Source: CBDHDN01 sp965261585
Lineage (GTDB): Bacteria; Pseudomonadota; Alphaproteobacteria; UBA6615
Reading direction: 5' to 3'
Assembly: GCA_965261585.1 (NCBI GenBank)
Contig: CBDHDN010000045.1
Coordinates: 1-62,027 of the forward strand
Length of the DNA stretch: 62,027 nucleotides
The position numbers and the translations under genes were made by a program. How positions within the stretch are numbered: position 1 is the stretch's first letter; every line of letters begins with the position of its first letter. Positions 50,223 to 60,390 of the stretch are shown piece after piece. Below the pieces are notes generated by a model. The model worked only from the letters and a program-made list of their open reading frames with translations, searched no databases and was not told where the DNA came from.

Positions 50223-50273
50223 AGACTGAATGAGGCCAAACGCCCTCTGTGCCTGTGTGGTTCGCCACTATTG

Positions 50274-51998
50274 TCAGTGGCTTTCGCGCGGGATCGGGGC
50301 GCCGCTGTTGCCGACGAGGAAGTCCATGTCGGCGCCGCGGTCGGCCTGCAGGACGTGGTCGTAGTAGAGCTGGTACCAGCCGCGCTCGATCGGCGGGCGC
50401 GGCGGCGTCCAGTCCGCGCGGCGGCGTCCCAACTCCGCGTCGTCGACCTCGAGATGCAGCCCCCGCCCGGCGACGTCGAGCTCGATCATGTCACCGTTGC
50501 GGACCAAGGCCAGCGTGCCGCCGGCCGCCGCCTCCGGCGCCGTGTGCAGCACCACGGTGCCGTACGCCGTGCCCGACATGCGCGCGTCGGAGATCCGCAC
50601 CATGTCGGTCACGCCCTGCTTCAGGATCTTCGGCGGCAGCTGCATGTTGCCGACCTCGGGGAAGCCGGGATAGCCCTTGGGGCCGCAGTTCTTCAGCACC
50701 AGCACGTCGTCGGGGTTGACGTCCAGGTCCGTATCGTCGAGGCGTGCCTTGTAGTCGTCGATGTCCTCGAAGACGACGGCGCGGCCGCGATGCTGCATCA
50801 ATTCCGGCGTCGCCGCCGACGGCTTGAGGATCGCGCCCGATGGCGCCAGGTTGCCGCGCAGCACGGCGATGCCGCCCTGGGCCTTGAACGGTTGGTCGCG
50901 CGGAAAGATGACGTCGCGGTTGTAGCATTCAGCCGCTGCATTGTTCTCGGCCATGGTCTGGCCGGAGACCGTCAAGACCCCGCCGTGCAGCAGGTCGCCC
51001 ATCTCCTGCATCACCGCGGGCAGGCCGCCGGCATAGTAGAAATCCTCCATCAGGTACTTGCCCGACGGCATCAGGTTGACGAGGCACGGCACCTCGCGGC
51101 CGAGCACGTCCCAGTCGTCGAGGCCAAGCTCGACGCCCAGCCGGCCGGCCAGCGCGATCAGGTGGACGACGGCGTTCGTCGAGCCGCCGATCGCGCCGTT
51201 GACGCGGATCGCGTTCTCGAACGCCTGGCGCGTCAGGATCTTGGAGATCCGCGCATCCTCGCGCACCATGTCGACGACGCGCCGCCCGGCCATGTGCGCC
51301 AGGACGTAGCGCCGTGAATCGACGGCCGGGATCGCCGCGTTCGTCGGCAGGCCCATGCCCAGCGCCTCGACCATCGAGGCCATGGTCGACGCCGTGCCCA
51401 TGGTCATGCAGTGGCCGGCCGAGCGCGACATGCCGACCTCGGCTTCCATGAAGTCGGCGAGCGTCATCTCGCCCGCCCGCACCATCTCGGAGAATTTCCA
51501 GACATGGGTGCCGGAGCCGATGTCCTCGCCGCGGAACTTGCCGTTCAGCATCGGCCCGCCGGAAACGACGATCGTCGGTAGATCGCAGCTGGCCGCGCCC
51601 ATCATCAGCGACGGCGTCGTCTTGTCGCAGCCCGTCAACAGGACAACGCCGTCGATCGGGTTGGCGCGGATCGATTCCTCGACATCCATGGCCGCGAGAT
51701 TGCGGAACAGCATGGTCGACGGCCGCATCAACGTCTCGCCCAGGCTCATCACCGGGAACTCGAGCGGGAAACCGCCCATCTCGTAGACGCCCCGCTTGAC
51801 GTGCTCCGCGACCTTGCGGAAGTGCGCATTGCACGGCGTCAGCTCGGACCACGTGTTGCAGATGCCGATGACCGGGCGGCCGTCGAACAGGTGACCGGGC
51901 AGGCCCTGGTTTTTCATCCAGCTGCGGTGCGTCAGGCTGTCGCGGTCGGCATGCCCGAACCATTCGTGGCTGCGCAGTCTTTTCTTGTTGTCGGACAT
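50274..51998 (-). CDS. IlvD/Edd-family sugar-acid dehydratase (L-arabonate dehydratase-like)
   Basis: This 574-aa iron-sulfur dehydratase begins KKRLRSHEWFGHADRDSLTHR and has the cluster-binding cysteines in ICNTWSELTPCN, LLTGCDKTTPSLMMGAAS and GMSRSAGHCMTMGTASTM. The N-terminal RLRSHEWFG and overall length match pentonate/hexonate dehydratases more than IlvD proper. It would convert an aldonic acid to its 2-keto-3-deoxy derivative, the substrate type of the nearby XylX-like enzyme. It is probably the first gene of the dehydratase-SDR-aminotransferase run. Confidence 0.88.
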   Translation of the reverse strand: MSDNKKRLRSHEWFGHADRDSLTHRSWMKNQGLPGHLFDGRPVIGICNTWSELTPCNAHFRKVAEHVKRGVYEMGGFPLEFPVMSLGETLMRPSTMLFRNLAAMDVEESIRANPIDGVVLLTGCDKTTPSLMMGAASCDLPTIVVSGGPMLNGKFRGEDIGSGTHVWKFSEMVRAGEMTLADFMEAEVGMSRSAGHCMTMGTASTMASMVEALGMGLPTNAAIPAVDSRRYVLAHMAGRRVVDMVREDARISKILTRQAFENAIRVNGAIGGSTNAVVHLIALAGRLGVELGLDDWDVLGREVPCLVNLMPSGKYLMEDFYYAGGLPAVMQEMGDLLHGGVLTVSGQTMAENNAAAECYNRDVIFPRDQPFKAQGGIAVLRGNLAPSGAILKPSAATPELMQHRGRAVVFEDIDDYKARLDDTDLDVNPDDVLVLKNCGPKGYPGFPEVGNMQLPPKILKQGVTDMVRISDARMSGTAYGTVVLHTAPEAAAGGTLALVRNGDMIELDVAGRGLHLEVDDAELGRRRADWTPPRPPIERGWYQLYYDHVLQADRGADMDFLVGNSGAPIPRESH

Positions 51999-52223
51999 GA
52001 TCCCTCGCCTCCCTTGAACTTGAGCCGCGTGACGGCCTCGCGCGTGCAATACCACACTTCGGCCACTTGCGGAGCGCTCGCCAGTCCGGGCTCCGAGTAA
52101 CACGCCCCCGCGGAGACCGGTCTCAGAGACGGCCAAGCGCGGGCGCCGGAGTTGGCTTTGGTCTTCCCCAACGGCGCGGAGATGGCACAATCAGCCGACC
52201 CGGAACGGACCAGCGATGCAGCC

Positions 52224-52631
52224 ATGACCTACGACGAGTTCAACACGTTCTGCGGCTCGCTCACGGCGACGTCCCATGTGGTTCAATGGGGCGGTGCCGA
52301 CGTTTGGAAGGTGGGCGGCAAGGTATTCGCGATCGGCGGCTGGGACGACGGCGCCGCGGCGCGCTTCACCTTCAAGACTTCCGAGATCGCCTATGAGATG
52401 CTGCGGGAGCAACCCGGCCTGCGGCCCGCGCCCTATCTTGCCTCGCGTGGCATGAAGTGGATCCAGCACTACGAAGCGCCGGGATTGCCGGATGAGGCGC
52501 TGATTGATTATCTGCGGGAATCGCACCGCATCGTGTCCCTCGGTCTTGCGAAAAAAAGGCAGCGAGAACTTAGCTTGAACCAGACCGACAGCGGCGCGAC
52601 GCGGAAAACCTCAAACGCTTTGAGAAAATGA
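52224..52631 (+). CDS. MmcQ/YjbR-family protein
   Basis: This 135-aa protein of the MmcQ/YjbR (CyaY-like) fold contains TYDEFNTFCGSLTATSHVVQWGG, VWKVGGKVFAIGGW, FKTSEIAYEMLREQPGLRPAPYLA and a WIQHYEAPGLPDEALIDYLRESHRIV tail, the family layout. These are often called DNA-binding proteins, but a role is not established. The ATG at 52224 is chosen at the start of similarity. It overlaps hspQ by 4 nt (ATGA). Confidence 0.88.
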   Translation: MTYDEFNTFCGSLTATSHVVQWGGADVWKVGGKVFAIGGWDDGAAARFTFKTSEIAYEMLREQPGLRPAPYLASRGMKWIQHYEAPGLPDEALIDYLRESHRIVSLGLAKKRQRELSLNQTDSGATRKTSNALRK

Positions 52632-52945
52632 CAACACATGCGGCGAAGTTTCGGATCGGCCAGGTGATCCGCCATCGGCTGTTCGACTATCGCGGCGTCG
52701 TCTTCGACGTCGATCCGGTGTTTCGCGGCAGCGAGGATTGGTACGAGGCGATGGCGCGGTCGCGGCCGCCGAAGGACCGGCCGTGGTACCACGTGCTCGT
52801 ACACGACGCGGTCCACACGACCTATGTCGCCGAGCGCAATCTGGACGCCGACGACGGCGACCAGCCGATCCGCCACCACCTGCTCGGCACGCTGTTCACC
52901 GACTTCGAGGCCGGCGTCTACAAGACCCGCCGCCGTGCCAACTAG
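52628..52945 (+). CDS. hspQ: Heat-shock protein HspQ
   Basis: This 105-aa protein matches HspQ/YccV: KFRIGQVIRHRLFDYRGVVFDVDP, WYHVLVHD, TTYVAERNLDAD and IRHHLLGTLF. HspQ binds hemimethylated DNA and modulates Lon protease specificity in enterobacteria. It overlaps the MmcQ-like gene by 4 nt and precedes the TPP riboswitch region by about 210 bp. Confidence 0.92.
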   Translation: MTTHAAKFRIGQVIRHRLFDYRGVVFDVDPVFRGSEDWYEAMARSRPPKDRPWYHVLVHDAVHTTYVAERNLDADDGDQPIRHHLLGTLFTDFEAGVYKTRRRAN

Positions 52946-53157
52946 GGTCCACAGGCCTCACTCATCCTCCGACGTGCCTCACCCAAGCTCAGGGTGAGGA
53001 CCTCATGATCTGACGTCCGCTTTTGCAAGGTGGGCGCAAGACTTTGCGCCGAGGCTTTGCGCTGAGCGCATGCTCCGCTTCGCGTGAGGCTCGTGGCCCG
53101 CAGCGCGGCGGCTTGACTCCGGTGGGCTGCGGCCGCATCGTCACCGGCAACCGTGAG

Positions 53158-53300
53158 CTGGGGTGTCCCCGAATATCGGGGACTGAGAGTAAACCCATGG
53201 AACCTGACCCGGATGATGCCGGCGGAGGGGGATTTCACGGTGGGGCCACAGACCGCTTCTCCAGATTGCCCCCTCCCCTCCGCCGACCCCGGCTGGAGGA
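53158..53300 (+). promoter_or_regulatory. TPP (THI-box) riboswitch with translational expression platform
   Basis: The conserved THI-box core is readable in order: GGGGTG at 53160-53165, CTGAGA at 53182-53187, ACCC, GAACCTGA near 53200-53207, and GATGCCGGCGGAGGGG to 53230. A hairpin follows (CCTCCGCCG 53277-53285, loop ACCC, CGGC-T-GGAGG to 53299) that would mask the Shine-Dalgarno GGAGG at 53295-53299, 5 nt before the ATG at 53305. Its 5' arm CCCCTCCGCCG (53275-53285) is also perfectly complementary to the aptamer 3' strand CGGCGGAGGGG (53220-53230). The two pairings exclude each other, giving an off-with-TPP translational switch. Class assignment comes from the core motifs; the mechanism is inferred. 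Confidence 0.9.
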
Positions 53301-53304
53301 TGTC

Positions 53305-54441
53305 ATGCGTGCAAACCGCCTTCTCGCGATTGCCACCGGCCTTGCCTGGCTGGCCGCCGTGGCGCCGCCGATCGGCGCGCAGGAGCCCTTGCACCTGCCG
53401 GTGCTGGTGCCGATCACCGGCTTCCTGTCGCTCGAAGGCACGAGCCAGCGCAACGGTGCCGAGCTTGCCCTCATGGATGCCGGTGCCGCGCTCGGCCTGA
53501 CCTACGAGATCACCGACACCGCGACGTCGCCGGAGGTCGCGGTCACCGCGTTCGCGCGGGCGCTCGACAGGCCGAACGTCATTGCCGTGGTGGCGCCGAT
53601 GCTGGGCACGCAGATGCTCGCCCTGCTGCCGCTGGCCGAGGAATTCCAGGTGCCGCTGATCACGGTTTCCGGCACCGCGAAGATCACCGAGCTCGGCAAC
53701 CCGTTCATCTTCCGGTTTTTCCCCGGCGACGTCGTCGTCAAGCGGGCCCACGCCCGCTATGCGGTCGAGCAGATCGGCGTCAAGCGGCCGGCGATCGTCT
53801 ATCAGACGACCGCCTACGGGCAAAGCGGCCGCCGCCAGCTGGCGCAGAACCTGACGGCGCTGGGCAGCCCGCCGGTGCTCGAAGAGGCGCTCGACGTGTC
53901 GGTCAAGGACATGCTGCCGACGCTTACGAAGGTGCGCCAGGCCGGCGCCGACGCGCTGCTGCTGCACTTGCATTCGGGGCCGACGGCGCTACTCATCCGC
54001 CAGGCGGCGGCGCTCGGCCTGCATCTGCCGATCATCGCCGGGTCAGCCATGCACCAGCCCGAGACCGCGGCCCTGTTGGAGCCGGGGGAGCTGGGCGGGG
54101 TCTGCGCCGAGAGCGGCTCGTCGCCGATCTCCGGCGGCAGTCCCGCGATCGAGCGCTTCGCCGAGCGCTATCGCGCCGCCTTCGACCGTGAGCCCGATGC
54201 CTTCGCGCTGGCTCAGTACGACGCCGTGCGCATGGTGCTCGACGCGATCAGGGACGGTGCCCGCGATCGCGCCGCGATCCGCGCCGCGCTGGCCGAACGC
54301 ACCCATGACGGCCTGGCCATGACCTACAAGTCCGACGGCACCGGCAACATGGCCCACGACGCCGTCATCGTCTGCTATGACGGCAAGGGCCGCATGCCGG
54401 CGATCGTCCGGCGCTACACGAACGTCACGGGCGTGCGCTAG
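53305..54441 (+). CDS. Branched-chain-type (LIV) ABC transporter substrate-binding protein under TPP control
   Basis: This 378-aa periplasmic protein has a signal peptide (MRANRLLAIATGLAWL to about GAQEPL) followed by a type I receptor-like ligand-binding fold (HLPVLVPITGFLSLEGTSQRNG, IAVVAPMLGTQMLALLPLAEE, LITVSGTAKITELGNPFIFRF, FALAQYDAVRMVLDAI). The family usually binds branched-chain amino acids, amides or aromatic acids. The TPP riboswitch in its leader predicts thiamine or a precursor as ligand. The start is fixed by GGAGG at 53295. Permease and ATPase genes follow after 444 bp of repeats. Confidence 0.9.
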   Translation: MRANRLLAIATGLAWLAAVAPPIGAQEPLHLPVLVPITGFLSLEGTSQRNGAELALMDAGAALGLTYEITDTATSPEVAVTAFARALDRPNVIAVVAPMLGTQMLALLPLAEEFQVPLITVSGTAKITELGNPFIFRFFPGDVVVKRAHARYAVEQIGVKRPAIVYQTTAYGQSGRRQLAQNLTALGSPPVLEEALDVSVKDMLPTLTKVRQAGADALLLHLHSGPTALLIRQAAALGLHLPIIAGSAMHQPETAALLEPGELGGVCAESGSSPISGGSPAIERFAERYRAAFDREPDAFALAQYDAVRMVLDAIRDGARDRAAIRAALAERTHDGLAMTYKSDGTGNMAHDAVIVCYDGKGRMPAIVRRYTNVTGVR

Positions 54442-54522
54442 CGGCAATGCGTCAGGCGAGGGCCACAAGGCCCGCCGGCGTTTGCAGCCATCGATCGATG
54501 GTGGGACTCGAAAAACAGAAAC

Positions 54523-54687
54523 GTCACCCCGGCCTTGAGCCGGGGCCCAGGAACACGGAACAAGCGTGAGACCGCGAAGAGCCCCCGATCACATCAAAGG
54601 CCGTTGGATTGGAAGAGTCGCGATCAGGACGCTTTCGCCAACGCCTCCGTTCCGTGTTCCTGGGCCCCGGCTCAAGGCCGGGGTGAC
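54523..54687. repeat. Perfect 39-bp inverted repeat element between transporter genes
   Basis: The arms at 54523-54561 and 54649-54687 are exact complements over 39 bp, with an 87-bp centre, and each contains a GGCCTTGAGCC-type palindrome. The whole 444-bp gap (54442-54885) has no gene. A motif GATCTGAACCGGACAACGG near 54775 resembles the border repeats at 47781 and 48041. It probably represents a mobile or REPIN-like repeat that entered the transporter operon. Confidence 0.8.
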
Positions 54688-54885
54688 ATCTTTGTTGTCT
54701 TGGCTCTCAACGGTCGAGTCGGCGTGCCAAGGACACTCGCGGCGATGTTCGGCAACATCGGCCGGATCTGAACCGGACAACGGTGGATCGAGCCCGGGGT
54801 TCCAGTTTCTCTGTGCCTCTGTGCCTCTGTGGTTCAAGAATGCCACGGCGAAGATTGCTGCCGCGACTGGCCGGAACGCCTAGCC

Positions 54886-55770
54886 ATGCTGCTCGCCCAG
54901 CTGCTGCTGAACGGTGTCGCGCTCGGCGCCGCTTATGCACTGGTCGCGCTGGGCTTCGTGCTCGTGCTCAACGCCACCAGCGCCGTCAATTTCGCCCACG
55001 GCGACACCGTGATGGCCGGCGGCTTTCTCGCCGTCGCCATGGCTAGCCTCGTGCCGGCGGACTTGTCGGGGCTCGGCCTGTTGTTGCTGCCGGGCGTGCT
55101 CGTCGTCATGGCGGCGTTCGGCCTCGTGCTCTCCTGGCTCGCCTACATGCCGCTACGGCGCCAGCCGCCCGTTGCCGTCTTCATCAGCACGATCGCCGTC
55201 GGCATCATCCTGGCGAACGGCGCCAACGCCATCTTCGGCGCGGCGCCGCGGGCAGCGCCGCCGCTGTTTGGCGCCGGTCAGCTGCACATCGGCACGCTGA
55301 TCGTCGGCCGCCAGGCGCTTGCGATCATCGTCGTCGCCGCGGTGCTGATCGCGGCGCTTGGCCTGCTGCTCGGCCACACGCAGCTCGGCCGCAAGCTGCG
55401 GGCGACCGCCCAGGACCCGGAGATGGCGCGCGCGCTGGGCATCGACGTGACGGCGATGATCGGCCTCAGCTTCGCACTGGCGACCGCGTTCGCCGGCGCC
55501 GCCGGGCTGCTGCTGGCCAACCAGTTCTTCATCACGCCCAGCGACGGCGGGCCCTTGATGCTTAAGGCCTACATCGCCGTTGTGATCGGCGGCTGGGGCA
55601 ACCTGCGCGGCGCGGTCGTCGGCGCCCTGCTGATCGCCCTGTTCGAGGTCGTCGTCGCCGCCTTCGTCTCGCATCCGGTCGCCGAGGGCGGCCTGTTCGT
55701 GGCGGTCCTGGCCATCCTGCTGCTGCGTCCCCAGGGCGTGTTCGGCGAGGCGGCCCAGCGCCGCGCCTGA
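54886..55770 (+). CDS. LIV-type ABC transporter permease (LivH-like)
   Basis: This 294-aa membrane protein has about eight hydrophobic helices and the LivH features QLLLNGVALGAAYALVALGFVLVLN, VNFAHGDTVMAGGFLA, and RATAQDPEMARALGIDV (coupling region contacting the ATPase). IAVVIGGWGNLRGAVVGALL follows near the C-terminus. It starts at ATG 54886, where similarity begins. It is followed after 2 bp by the fused LivM-LivG gene. Confidence 0.92.
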   Translation: MLLAQLLLNGVALGAAYALVALGFVLVLNATSAVNFAHGDTVMAGGFLAVAMASLVPADLSGLGLLLLPGVLVVMAAFGLVLSWLAYMPLRRQPPVAVFISTIAVGIILANGANAIFGAAPRAAPPLFGAGQLHIGTLIVGRQALAIIVVAAVLIAALGLLLGHTQLGRKLRATAQDPEMARALGIDVTAMIGLSFALATAFAGAAGLLLANQFFITPSDGGPLMLKAYIAVVIGGWGNLRGAVVGALLIALFEVVVAAFVSHPVAEGGLFVAVLAILLLRPQGVFGEAAQRRA

Positions 55771-55772
55771 GC

Positions 55773-57565
55773 ATGCGCGCGTGGCTGGTCACGGGTCTGA
55801 ACGCGCCGCTGGGGCTCGCGGCACTGGCGCTCATCGCCGTCACCGGGTTGTTCGCATCGGCCTACGACATGCGCGTGCTGACCGTGGCCGGCGTCTATGC
55901 GCTGCTGGTGCTCGGTTACCAGTTCGTGTTCGGCCATGCCGGCGGCCTGAGCCTGGCCCAGGGCGCATTCTTCGGCCTCGGCGCCTATATCACCGGCATC
56001 CTGGGCAGCCAGCTCGGCTGGGGCTTCGCGGCGACGTTCCCCTTGTCGATCGTGCTGCCGGCGGCGCTGGCCGCCGTCGTCGCCATGCCGGCCCTGCGCC
56101 TCCAGTCCCACTATTTCGCCCTGGCCACACTGGCGTTCAGCCAGCTCGTGCTGCTGGTGGCCGTCAACTGGGAGTCGGTCACCGGCGGCGCCAACGGCCT
56201 GCCCGGCGTGCCCGGCGTCGAGCTGTTCGGCTGGCGCATCGGCCGCGGTGCACCGCTACTCGTGTTCGTGTGGGCCTGGGTCGCCGTCGGCGCCGTCCTC
56301 GCCTGGCGGATCATGAGCGGGCTCTACGGCCGCGGCTTTGCGCTCATGCGGGCGGCACCAGTGGCCGCCGGTACGCTGGGGATCAACGGCGCGCAGCTGC
56401 GCTTCACCGGACTGGTGCTGAGCGCCGCCTATGCTGGCGCGGCCGGCGCCCTGCAGGCCCACACCGTGCGGGTCGTCTCGCCCGAGGTGCTGGGCTTCGC
56501 GATCATGGTCGCCTGCCTGGCGATGACCGTGATCGGCGGCCGCACGCGTATCGCCGGCGCGATCGCGGGCGCGTTGTTGCTGATCCACATGCAGGAATGG
56601 TTCCGCGGCCTCGAGCAGTACTACCTGATCGCCTATGGCGTCGGCTTGCTGACCGCCATCGTGTTCGCTCCGGCTGGCCTGATCGACGCCGCCGAGCGCC
56701 TGTACGCGCGCGTCTTGCCGACAGCCGCCAAGCCGGTGGCGCACCGGGCCCCGCCGGCCGCCGAGCCGCGGCCGGGCCGAGCCGCCGGCGCTGTGCTGCG
56801 GATCGACGATCTCGACAAGGCCTATGGCGGTGTGCAGGCGCTCGCCGGTGTCAGCCTGGCGGTCGACACCGGGGAGATCGTCGGCCTGATCGGCGCGAAC
56901 GGGTCCGGCAAGACGACCCTGGCCAATCTCGTCAGCGGCCTCGACCGGTCCGACGCCGGCCGTATCGTCCTCGCCGGCCATGACATCACGGGCCTGCCGG
57001 CCCATCGCATCGCCCGGCTCGGGCTGGCCCGCAGCTTTCAGACGCCCGACCTGCCGGCCGAGATGACCCTGCTCGACGCCGTCGCCAGCGCGCGACTGGC
57101 CATCGAGGGCGCCGGCCTCGTCCAGGCCGTGCGCGATACCGGTGAGGCGGCGCTCGCCCGCGCCCGCGCTCACGCCGCCGCGCTGCTCGACCGCTTTGCC
57201 CTCGCCGAAATGGCGCATGAGCGCTGCGCCGCCCAGCCCCATGGCGTGCGGCGGCGGCTGGAGGTCGCGCGGGCCTGCGCCACCGAGCCACGCCTGCTGG
57301 TCCTCGACGAGCCGGCCGCCGGCCTGACCGCCGCCGAGGCCGCGGCGCTGGCCGAGCAGCTGCGGCGACTGGCGGCGGATGGCCTGGCCCTGCTCATCAT
57401 CGAGCACGACACCGATTTCCTGCTGCCGCTGGCCGACCGGCTGGCCTGCCTCGACGGCGGCCGCCTGATCGCTAGCGGCGCCACGGCCGCCGTCGCCAAG
57501 GATCCCGCCGTCGCCGCCGCTTACTTCGGCATGCTCCCGGCCGCCGCCCCCATGAGCGCTCCCAA

Positions 57566-57569
<4 letters not shown>
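55773..57569 (+). CDS. Fused LIV-type permease and ATPase (LivM-LivG fusion)
   Basis: This 598-aa protein joins a LivM-type permease (about residues 1-310; YQFVFGHAGGLSLAQGAFFGLGAY, RTRIAGAIAGALLLIHMQEW) to an ABC ATPase (about 335-595). The ATPase has Walker A GANGSGKTT, Q-loop SFQTPDLP, Walker B LLVLDEPAAGL and switch His in LLIIEHDTDF. The signature region reads QPHGVRRRLEVARA rather than the usual LSYGQQRRLEIARA, so the LSxG part is degenerate. Fusion of permease and ATPase occurs in some LIV systems. It overlaps the LivF gene by 4 nt. Confidence 0.9.
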
Positions 57570-58292
<723 letters not shown>

Positions 58293-58303
<11 letters not shown>

Positions 58304-60257
58304 CCGACACGCCGCCGACAGGATAGAAGGTCGGGCCCTTCGCGGCGCGGCGGCGAAAACCGCAGAACAGTTCAGGCAGGCGCCGCAGGTCCATGTAGCT
58401 CGCGGTGGCGAACAGGCCCTCGAACAGCCGCTCGACATGGTCGGTCAGGCCATAGCGCGCCAAGCCCAGTGCGATCAAGGCGTTGTCGTGCGGCCAGATC
58501 GAGCCGTTGTGGTAGGACATCGGATTGTAGCGCGCCTCACCGGCGGCGACGGTACGAATGCCCCAACCGGAGAAAAACGCCTGCTGAAACAGGCCGTCGG
58601 CCACGCGGACCGCCCTGTCGGCGCCGGCGATGCCGGTGAACAGCACCTGACCGGCATTCGACGTGCGGACCTCGCAGGGCCGGTTCTCCCCGTCCAACGC
58701 CAGCGCATAGGTGGCCAGACGGTCGCACCAGAAGGCGGCCTCGAAGCGCTCGCGCAGGGCGCCCGCCTCGTGCATCAGCGTCGCCGACTGGGCGGCTTTG
58801 CCCAGCTCGCGGGCCATCGCCGCGGCAAGGCGCTTGGCCGCATAGACATAAGCCTGAACCTCGACGAGCGCGATCGAGCCCGTCGCCAGCCGGCCGTCGG
58901 CGTGAAAGACTGAATCCTCGGAGTCCTTCCAGCCCTGGTTGGCCAGGCCGATATCACTCTGGCGCTGATACTCGACGAACCCGTCACCGTCGGCATCGCC
59001 ATAGGTGTCGACCCAAGCCAACGCAGCCTCGATCTGGGGCCACAGCGCTCGGATCGTCTCGATATCGCCCGTGCGTTCCCAATACTTGCCAGCCAACAGG
59101 ACGAACAGCGGCGTCGTGTCGACACCGCCGTAGTACAGGCGGAACGGCACGACGCCCAGCCTCGCCAGCTCGCCCTTGCGGGCCTCGTGCAAGATCTTGC
59201 CCGGCTCGGCATCGGCGGCCGGGTCGCGCTCCCGCGCCTGCCGCGCGGCCAGAAAGCCAAGCACGCCCCGGGCCACGCCGGGGTCGACCCACAGCATCTG
59301 CAGCGCGCTGATGATCCCGTCGCGGCCGAAGGTCGTGCTGAACCACGGGATGCCGGCGTAGGGGTAGGGGCCGCTCTCGGTGTTCGTCACGCGCATGTAG
59401 AAATCGGACATCGAGCGGCACAGAACCTCGTTGAAGATCTCGTTGGACGTCTCGACGGTCGCCGCATCCTGTGCCGCCACGCGCGCGTCGCGGCGTACCG
59501 AACGCAGACCCACGAAAAAGCGCCGACTCTGGACCTCCTGGTCCGGCACCGCGTTGCAGCTCGCCGATATGAACACGGACATCCGGCCCCGCGGCGGCAC
59601 CGTCAACTCGAACGCCGCCCCGCCGGCGTCCAATCGATCGGGCGCCGGGGCGAAGCGGACCGCGGTCCGACGGGTCACGGAATCGAAGCCCGTATAGGCG
59701 AACTCGACCTGGTCCGGTCCGACAGTCACGGTCCGCTCACCGCGCAGCTGGCGCTTGTGACCGCGGACCTCGAATATGTCCGCGAAATCCGCGTCGATCG
59801 CGAGCCCCAGCGTGATGGCATGTGCGACGCCGTCGAAGTTCGTGATCGCGAGGCGTTCATAGCAGGCCGCCTGCCACAGGAACTTCGTGCGCAGGATGTG
59901 CAGGGTGTCTTTCGGCAGGACCAATCGCCGGCCCGAGTAGAAATCCGGATTTGTCAGATCGACCGTCAGGCGCGTGTTGTCGTCTGCGACCGTCGAACTC
60001 AAGAGCAGCGGCCGCCGGCCGTTGATCAGCAGGTGCAACGCGGAAAGAAAACGCGTGTCGTGGTGAAACAGTCCCTCGGTGCTGCCCTCACCGGCGACGA
60101 TGTTCCCATGATGGTCGAACACGGCGAACGTGTCGTCATGCTTGAGCGTACGGGGACGCCGCTCATGCAGCGAGGCCGTCGCCGGAATATAGAAATCGAC
60201 GGCCGGCTCCGTTGCTTTGGCCGGCGTCTGCTGTGGGTCTATGCGCGTGTGTCCCAT
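58293..60257 (-). CDS. Glycogen-debranching-type amylo-alpha-1,6-glucosidase, C-terminally shortened
   Basis: This 654-aa protein has an N-terminal debranching domain (TLKHDDTFAVFDHHGNIVAGEGSTEGLFHHDTRFLS in segments) and a GH15/GH63-like six-hairpin domain (AGIPWFSTTFGRDGIISALQML, DGDGFVEYQRQSDIGLANQGWKDS, RYNPMSYHNGSIWPHDNALIALGL). Typical relatives are about 720 aa and continue past GPTLYPVACAPQAW. Here the sequence passes from GPTFYPV directly to GGVSVTL and stops, losing roughly 65-70 residues at the convergent livF gene. It probably forms an operon with the upstream glycosyltransferase. Confidence 0.85.
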
Positions 60258-60281
60258 GTCTGGCGGGACTGGCGGCCGCTG

Positions 60282-60390
60282 CTAGTGCACCGATCCAGAC
60301 AAATGATTCACCGTGCGCTGGAGCAACCCGTTGTTTTGTTTTCAGAATCAGGTTTCCACTGTGACGGCTCTGACTGAGTCGGTGCACTAG
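60282..60390. mobile_element. 109-bp CTAG-flanked MITE, copy B
   Basis: It is nearly identical in length and sequence to the copy at 14413-14521, with CTAG at both ends and CTAGTGCACCGA terminal repeats. It lies between the glycosyltransferase and debranching genes. The CTAG at 60387-60390 contains the TAG stop codon of the glycosyltransferase, so the insertion left that gene's coding capacity intact. Confidence 0.85.

Noticed and set aside
53100..53304. Cobalamin or other riboswitch class upstream of the LIV transporter
   Set aside because: The ordered CTGAGA, GAACCTGA and GATGCCGGCGGAGGG elements are specific to the THI box.
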